Origin: an uncultured Mailhella sp.
Lineage (GTDB): Bacteria > Desulfobacterota > Desulfovibrionia > Desulfovibrionales > Desulfovibrionaceae
Assembly (NCBI RefSeq): GCF_905187505.1
Contig: NZ_CAJJIC010000027.1
Coordinates: 1-24,581, forward strand
Reading direction: 5' to 3'
DNA: 24,581 nt
Shown piece by piece: positions 21,126 to 24,581 of this stretch. The position numbers and the translations under genes are program-made. The stretch's first letter is position 1, and each line of letters begins with the position of its first letter. Below the pieces are notes generated by a model that was given only the letters and a program-made list of their open reading frames with translations, was not told where the DNA came from and made no database searches.

Positions 21126-21929
21126 CTATCTCGGATGCTCCAGCCCCCAGATGTGGATGCGCCGCTCCCGCATTTTTGCGTCGGGAAGAAGCGCGAGCAG
21201 AAGAGCGTGAAAGCGGGGACCGTGATTCATGGCTCTGAGGTGGCAGAGCTCGTGGCACAAGACGTAGTCGATGAGCGGAAGCGGCATGGCGATGAGCTGC
21301 ACGGCAAGGGTGATTTCGCCCCTGGCGGAACAGCTGCCCCAGCGACGCTTCAAAGAACGCACGGTCAGGGAGGAGACGTGTCTGTCGTCGTTGAACACGC
21401 TTCGGGCGAGGCGTTCCATGCGGGCGAGGCGTCGGCCGAGCACAAGCTGCGCCATGTTCTTCTGCCAGCGCCGGAAGGCCCTCTCCACGGCTCCGGCATC
21501 CGCTTCGGCATCGGCCCCGCGGCAGAGGCAGGGCAGTTCCAGAAAGCGGCCCGCAAGTCTGGCCTCTGCGTTTTTTCGGGCGGGCACGGGGCGGATCGTG
21601 AAGGAACGTGCCAGATAAAGCGCGGTGGCGCCGGCGCGGGCGGGAACGCACGTTCCGCGGTGAGCGGCAAAGAAGGTTCGTTTTTCCTGAATCCAGGTCA
21701 GGCGGGCGCGCATGAAGGAGAAGACTCGCGCCGTCGGCAGTCCGGCCGGAGCTTTGACGCGTACGGAGCCGTCGGCCTTCACCGTCATGCGCAGGGTACG
21801 GCATCCGTCGCGCTGAAAGAGAAAGTCCAGATCCGTGCCGGGCAGCGTGAGCTTTTTTTCTTCCACGATGCTCCGGGCATTCTTCCGGCGTGAGCGACGG
21901 GGCGCGGCGGACGGACTCAGCGCAGCCAT
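21126..21929 (-). CDS. YgjP/DUF45-family zinc metallopeptidase-like protein
   Basis: This 267-residue protein belongs to the YgjP-like (DUF45, SprT-like) metallopeptidases. The zinc motif HELCH is at 226-230, and NHGPRFH at 235-241 supplies the third ligand, probably His236. The preceding RWGSCSARGEI (196-206) and the IDYVLCHELCH context are diagnostic. The N-terminal region contains the family's small beta domain (VRVKAPAGLP, RARLTWIQEK, about 56-83). The stretch at about 113-150 is less typical. No signal peptide is seen, so it is probably cytoplasmic. Its start overlaps the end of the membrane-protein gene by 13 bases. Substrates of this family are poorly known. Confidence 0.88.
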   Translation of the reverse strand: MAALSPSAAPRRSRRKNARSIVEEKKLTLPGTDLDFLFQRDGCRTLRMTVKADGSVRVKAPAGLPTARVFSFMRARLTWIQEKRTFFAAHRGTCVPARAGATALYLARSFTIRPVPARKNAEARLAGRFLELPCLCRGADAEADAGAVERAFRRWQKNMAQLVLGRRLARMERLARSVFNDDRHVSSLTVRSLKRRWGSCSARGEITLAVQLIAMPLPLIDYVLCHELCHLRAMNHGPRFHALLLALLPDAKMRERRIHIWGLEHPR

Positions 21930-22711
21930 CGGCGACTCGACGGAAGAAGGAGACAGGCGCAGCTTGCGGTCATGAGGGCGAAAAGCGCGGCCAGAACCGC
22001 AAGGTCGGCGATGCCGGCGCCGGGCAGGGCACGCAGGATTTCAAGCACGGATACAAGGCAGCAGCCGCCCCATGCCGGAACGAAGCCCGCGTTGCCGCAG
22101 ACGAGAAGAACATGACGCAGGGCAAAGAAGCGCCACGCCGCGGCGATGAGACTCTGTCTGCCCGTGTGGATGAGAGAAGCGGGACTTTCGCCGGGCAGAA
22201 GGAAGGCGTGGAAGATGAGCAGCACGAGAAAGATGAGGGAGAGAACGCCGAAGGCCTGCACCGCACGCGGCCGGGGAAGGGAGGGCCCGGGACGGGGCAG
22301 CAGGGCGACGGCTGTCTTGTAGGAAGCGTAGAGCAGGGGACAGGAAAGAAGCGGCGCGAGAAAAAGGGCCGTCATGGGCCGCATGAGATCGGGCATGCCG
22401 AGCCACTGAAAAAACGGTCGCGCACCGGTAAGAAAGACGATGGCGAAAAGTGCGAAAGAAAAAAGCATGGCGCGTGCCGTTTCCTTCACGATGTCGCGCA
22501 GAGGGCGCGTTTCATCCGGCCAGCCGTGGAGCACGGGGGGAAGCGTGAGCGACAGAGAGGTGATGAGCGCAAAGGCCGTCCACCCGGGCTGCGGGGAAAG
22601 GCAGTCGTCGAGAGAAAGAAAATCGGCGCAGATGAGAACAAGCCATCCCACAAAGGGGATGGCTGTCAGTGCGAGAACGAAGAGAGAGAAGAAGCGAGGC
22701 AGGAGACTCAT
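21917..22711 (-). CDS. Polytopic membrane protein of unknown function
   Basis: This 264-residue protein is very hydrophobic, with about six or seven predicted membrane segments (about 8-30, 43-62, 80-96, 112-131, 152-172, 197-222, 235-256) and short basic loops. I do not recognise a family or a catalytic motif. The ATG at 22711 forms an ATGA overlap with the CBS gene stop, and the gene's end overlaps the YgjP-like gene by 13 bases, so the three are translationally coupled. A CBS sensor, membrane protein and metallopeptidase in one operon suggest a regulated membrane function, which is inference. Confidence 0.8.
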   Translation of the reverse strand: MSLLPRFFSLFVLALTAIPFVGWLVLICADFLSLDDCLSPQPGWTAFALITSLSLTLPPVLHGWPDETRPLRDIVKETARAMLFSFALFAIVFLTGARPFFQWLGMPDLMRPMTALFLAPLLSCPLLYASYKTAVALLPRPGPSLPRPRAVQAFGVLSLIFLVLLIFHAFLLPGESPASLIHTGRQSLIAAAWRFFALRHVLLVCGNAGFVPAWGGCCLVSVLEILRALPGAGIADLAVLAALFALMTASCACLLLPSSRRWLR

Positions 22712-23160
22712 TCTTCAGCGGCGAGTCTCTTGAGCAGGTCTTCCATGCCCACTACGCCAACAAGACGGCCGTTTTCCTGAACGGGCAGCGTGTAGTAGCG
22801 CTGTTCCACCATGAGAGAGGCGATGTCCTCCACCGGCGTGTCGGGCGTGATGGCATGCGGGTCTGTGCTCATGACTTCACCCACGGTGCTCGCGGCCATG
22901 CGGCGCAGCTCGCGGGAGAACTTGCCCGGCATCTGCATGGGAATGGCCCCTCCGAGCAGGAGAAAATACCCGGGAGTCTCCAGCTTCTTGTCCAGCGAGA
23001 TGAGGTCGGACTGCGTGAGTATGCCGACGAGCTTGTCGTTTTCCACAACGGGAAGACCGTTGAAGTGGCCGTCGAGCAGAAGCCTTGCCGCGTCGCGCAG
23101 CGTGGTTTCCCGTGTGACGGTGACGGGGTTCGTGGTCATGATGTCGGCTGCAGTCTTCAT
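22708..23160 (-). CDS. Two-CBS-domain protein
   Basis: This 150-residue protein is a tandem pair of CBS domains. The first (about 5-55) has MTTNPVTVTRETTLRDAA and FNGLPVVEN, then GILTQSDL; the second (about 94-146) has VMSTDPHAITPDTPVEDIA, YYTLPV and GVVGMEDL. CBS pairs bind adenosyl ligands such as AMP, ATP or SAM and sense energy state. The linker (60-90) contains a hydrophobic GYFLLLGG segment. Start 23160 has a strong GGAGG five to six bases upstream; the frame is open to 23247, but the extra codons overlap the promoter. It is first of a three-gene overlapping operon and probably regulates its partners. Confidence 0.9.
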   Translation of the reverse strand: MKTAADIMTTNPVTVTRETTLRDAARLLLDGHFNGLPVVENDKLVGILTQSDLISLDKKLETPGYFLLLGGAIPMQMPGKFSRELRRMAASTVGEVMSTDPHAITPDTPVEDIASLMVEQRYYTLPVQENGRLVGVVGMEDLLKRLAAEE

Positions 23161-23197
23161 GTCGTTCCTCCAGCGTGGAAGGTTCTTGTCCTTTGAT

Positions 23198-23212
23198 AAC
23201 GCTCCTTGCGTT
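23198..23212 (-). repeat. Small stem with AAGGA loop in the CBS leader
   Basis: AACGC (23198-23202) and GCGTT (23208-23212) can form a 5-bp stem. On the minus strand the loop reads AAGGA. The 10-mer CAAGGAGCGT here recurs exactly in the leader of the next gene upstream (24134-24143). It lies about 40 bases before the start and is not the SD. Confidence 0.3.
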
Positions 23213-23218
23213 GTATTC

Positions 23219-23247
23219 ATTAAAGAAAGAAGCATGAAGACTGTCAA
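23219..23247 (-). promoter_or_regulatory. Candidate promoter of the CBS operon
   Basis: On the minus strand a perfect -35 TTGACA (23242-23247) and TTTAAT (23219-23224) are 17 bases apart, about 60 bases upstream of the start at 23160. Confidence 0.65.
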
Positions 23248-23274
23248 GGGATACTTGCCGCATGACGGGGAAAG

Positions 23275-24009
23275 TCAGTCCGCCATGACGGCGTTGACGC
23301 AGGAAAGTGCGTTCAGCGTGCGGGGAAATCCCATGAGCGGAAGACAGGTTTCCAGCGCGTCGATAAGCTTCTGCTTTTCGTTTCCCACGTTCGCGTTGCC
23401 CTGCACATGACTTTTCACCTGCGACTCGCATCCGCCGAGGGCGCTGATGATGCAGAAGGTAAGCAGTTCGCGGGTCTTCAGGTCAAGGCCGCTTCGCGTG
23501 TAGACGTCGCCGAAGCAGAAGGCGGAAAGATGTTCGACCATGATGGCCTTCTGTCCTTCCGGCGCCGCGGCGTGCATGGCGTCGATGGCGTTGCCGAAAA
23601 TGCCCTTCTGCACGGCGAGGCCCTTTGCAAAGCGGTCATCTTCCGTCACGGTCGCCCGGCTTTCCAGCGGCAGGGACAGACCGCGTGCGGCAAAGACTTC
23701 GTTGACGGGACGCAGCGCGCTTTTCGTCCGGGGAATGCCGATGTAGGGAGCGCACTGGTAGAGCGCTTCCCGCATGCTGACGGGCGAAAGACCTTCATCA
23801 AGCGCCGTTTCCGCCAGCGTCTTCACTTCGTCGCTCTGAAGAGCGGCAAGCACGACAAGCTGGACGAGACGGCGAGTTGCTCCGTCGAGCGGGCTTTTGC
23901 GGTGGAAGGCGGCCCGTTCGAGACGGTCGCCCATGGCGTCAAGGTCGGGATCGGGCTGCACGTTGTGCAGGCGCACGCCTGCGGCGGACGGTTCGGTGAT
24001 GCTGTTCAT
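23275..24009 (-). CDS. Two-domain carboxymuconolactone decarboxylase family protein
   Basis: This 244-residue protein consists of two tandem CMD-like helical domains (about 25-110 and 135-240), the fold shared with AhpD-type peroxidase partners. Both repeats end with similar helices (CAPYIGIPRTKSALRPVNEV and LMGFPRTLNALSCVNAV). The second repeat has the conserved Cys194-Glu195 and His201 in GGCESQVKSHVQG; at the matching place the first has no Cys (ALQSDEVKTLAE), so only one half appears redox-competent. There is no AhpD CxxC motif. The start at 24009 has GGAG six bases upstream. It is monocistronic, with the CBS promoter just beyond its stop. The substrate is unknown; aromatic-acid decarboxylation cannot be inferred from the family name. 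Confidence 0.88.
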   Translation of the reverse strand: MNSITEPSAAGVRLHNVQPDPDLDAMGDRLERAAFHRKSPLDGATRRLVQLVVLAALQSDEVKTLAETALDEGLSPVSMREALYQCAPYIGIPRTKSALRPVNEVFAARGLSLPLESRATVTEDDRFAKGLAVQKGIFGNAIDAMHAAAPEGQKAIMVEHLSAFCFGDVYTRSGLDLKTRELLTFCIISALGGCESQVKSHVQGNANVGNEKQKLIDALETCLPLMGFPRTLNALSCVNAVMAD

Positions 24010-24125
24010 GGCTGACTCCGTGTGTTTTGCATGCTGTCGTGATGCGTTTTTTTGCGGAACGGGAAAAAGGCGGCCCGCCTGCCCGGGAAGCGCGACTTGC
24101 GGCTGTCGGAAAAAGGCAGGAGAGC

Positions 24126-24140
24126 GGAGCTCGACGCTCC
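24126..24140 (-). repeat. Small stem with AAGGAG element in the CMD leader
   Basis: GGAGC (24126-24130) and GCTCC (24136-24140) form a 5-bp stem; the minus-strand 10-mer CAAGGAGCGT overlaps it (24134-24143). It lies more than 115 bases upstream of the start, so it is not the SD. Confidence 0.3.
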
Positions 24141-24159
24141 TTGTCGGGATACGGAAAGC

Positions 24160-24187
24160 ATAGTAGAGCTCCCGTGTCGGACGGCAA
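24160..24187 (-). promoter_or_regulatory. Possible promoter of the CMD gene
   Basis: On the minus strand TTGCCG (24182-24187) and TACTAT (24160-24165) are 16 bases apart, about 150 bases upstream of the start. Both boxes match the consensus only partly. Confidence 0.35.
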
Positions 24188-24581
24188 GTCTTGTTTCTCT
24201 CTAATTCTTGCCTGAATCTGCCGGACGGCGGAGGGGCGTCATGCTGCACGACGGAGTTTTTTTTCTTCCGGGCGGGAGAATGCGGGAGGCCTGAAAATGC
24301 TTTTGAAGGCGAATGAGGGACGGCGTTTTCTCCTTCCGTCAGGCTCATGAAGGGAGTCCCGCGCTGGAGACAAAGAGAAAAAACGGGAAGGAAGAAAAAT
24401 TATTTTTATTTGTATCATGCTGATATATAATTTTTTTTTATTTTTTTACACAAAAAGGACAAAAAAAAATCGTTTCTGCCCCTTTTCAACTTCAAAACCG
24501 GGCTTATTTATGGTTCGTCGCCGGGAGCGAAGGTTCCCGGGGGCGGCGCTCCCCGCGCTGTTTCTTTTGCACTTCGTCCGG
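24188..24581. other. Intergenic end of the window with AT-rich tracts
   Basis: No convincing gene is seen. From about 24390 to 24480 the DNA is almost pure A/T with long T and A runs, including TATAAT at 24426-24431 on the plus strand without a clear -35. It is followed by a GC-rich segment with two overlapping hairpins. This resembles the promoter and leader of a plus-strand gene beyond the window. Confidence 0.45.
24521..24553 (+). promoter_or_regulatory. Two mutually exclusive hairpins in a putative leader
   Basis: CCGGGA (24521-24526) can pair with TCCCGG (24535-24540). Alternatively GGGAGCG (24523-24529) can pair with CGCTCCC (24547-24553). The arms overlap, so only one can form at a time. 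A T-rich stretch, TTTCTTTT, follows at 24561-24568. Confidence 0.35.

Noticed and set aside
24481..24581. tRNA or rRNA fragment at the window end
   Set aside because: The folded segment lacks a cloverleaf, an acceptor/T-arm arrangement or recognisable rRNA sequence.

Overview
The window is GC-rich, densely packed bacterial chromosome. The gene set (short-form CstA, AzlCD, Fur-YjbQ, HrpB, a short Crp/Fnr regulator beside a flavodoxin, a CatA-like acetyltransferase) and the coding style suggest a delta-proteobacterial, Desulfovibrionaceae-like organism, perhaps host-associated. That placement rests on recalled gene content and not on a search. I see no rRNA, tRNA, CRISPR array, insertion sequence or prophage module.

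Layout. Bases 1-7525 read on the plus strand: the tail of an unknown gene, a Crp/Fnr regulator one base ahead of a flavodoxin, uvrB with its terminator, azlC-azlD, a chloramphenicol acetyltransferase-like gene with a strong terminator, and a cyclopropane fatty acid synthase with a terminator. From 7655 to 9598 the minus strand carries fur-yjbQ, behind its own promoter, and an unusual protein with a RelB/DinJ-like N-terminus, a long acidic linker and an unrecognised C-terminal domain. A short plus-strand SLOG/YspA-like gene (9768-10136) is divergent from it. Everything from 10145 onward reads on the minus strand. In transcription order this is: a two-domain carboxymuconolactone decarboxylase family protein; a three-gene operon of CBS-pair protein, polytopic membrane protein and YgjP-like metallopeptidase; a phosphoglucomutase; an unknown 169-residue gene followed by cstA; and hrpB followed two bases later by a large UPF1-like helicase with an N-terminal DUF3553-like domain.

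Functional themes are nucleic-acid maintenance (uvrB, hrpB, the large helicase), carbon storage and starvation (pgm, cstA), small-molecule transport and modification (azlCD, cat, cfa), and metal or redox control (fur, the Crp/Fnr-flavodoxin pair). No single spectacular new system is evident. The points most worth a second look are: the hairpin that puts the cstA ribosome binding site in a loop and its TTG start in a stem, directly after the stop codon of an unknown upstream gene; the RelB-like fusion without a toxin partner; the overlapping CBS-membrane-metallopeptidase operon; the coupled hrpB-helicase pair; and two AT-rich intergenic islands (about 18508-18860 and 24390-24480) containing dyads and homopolymer tracts.
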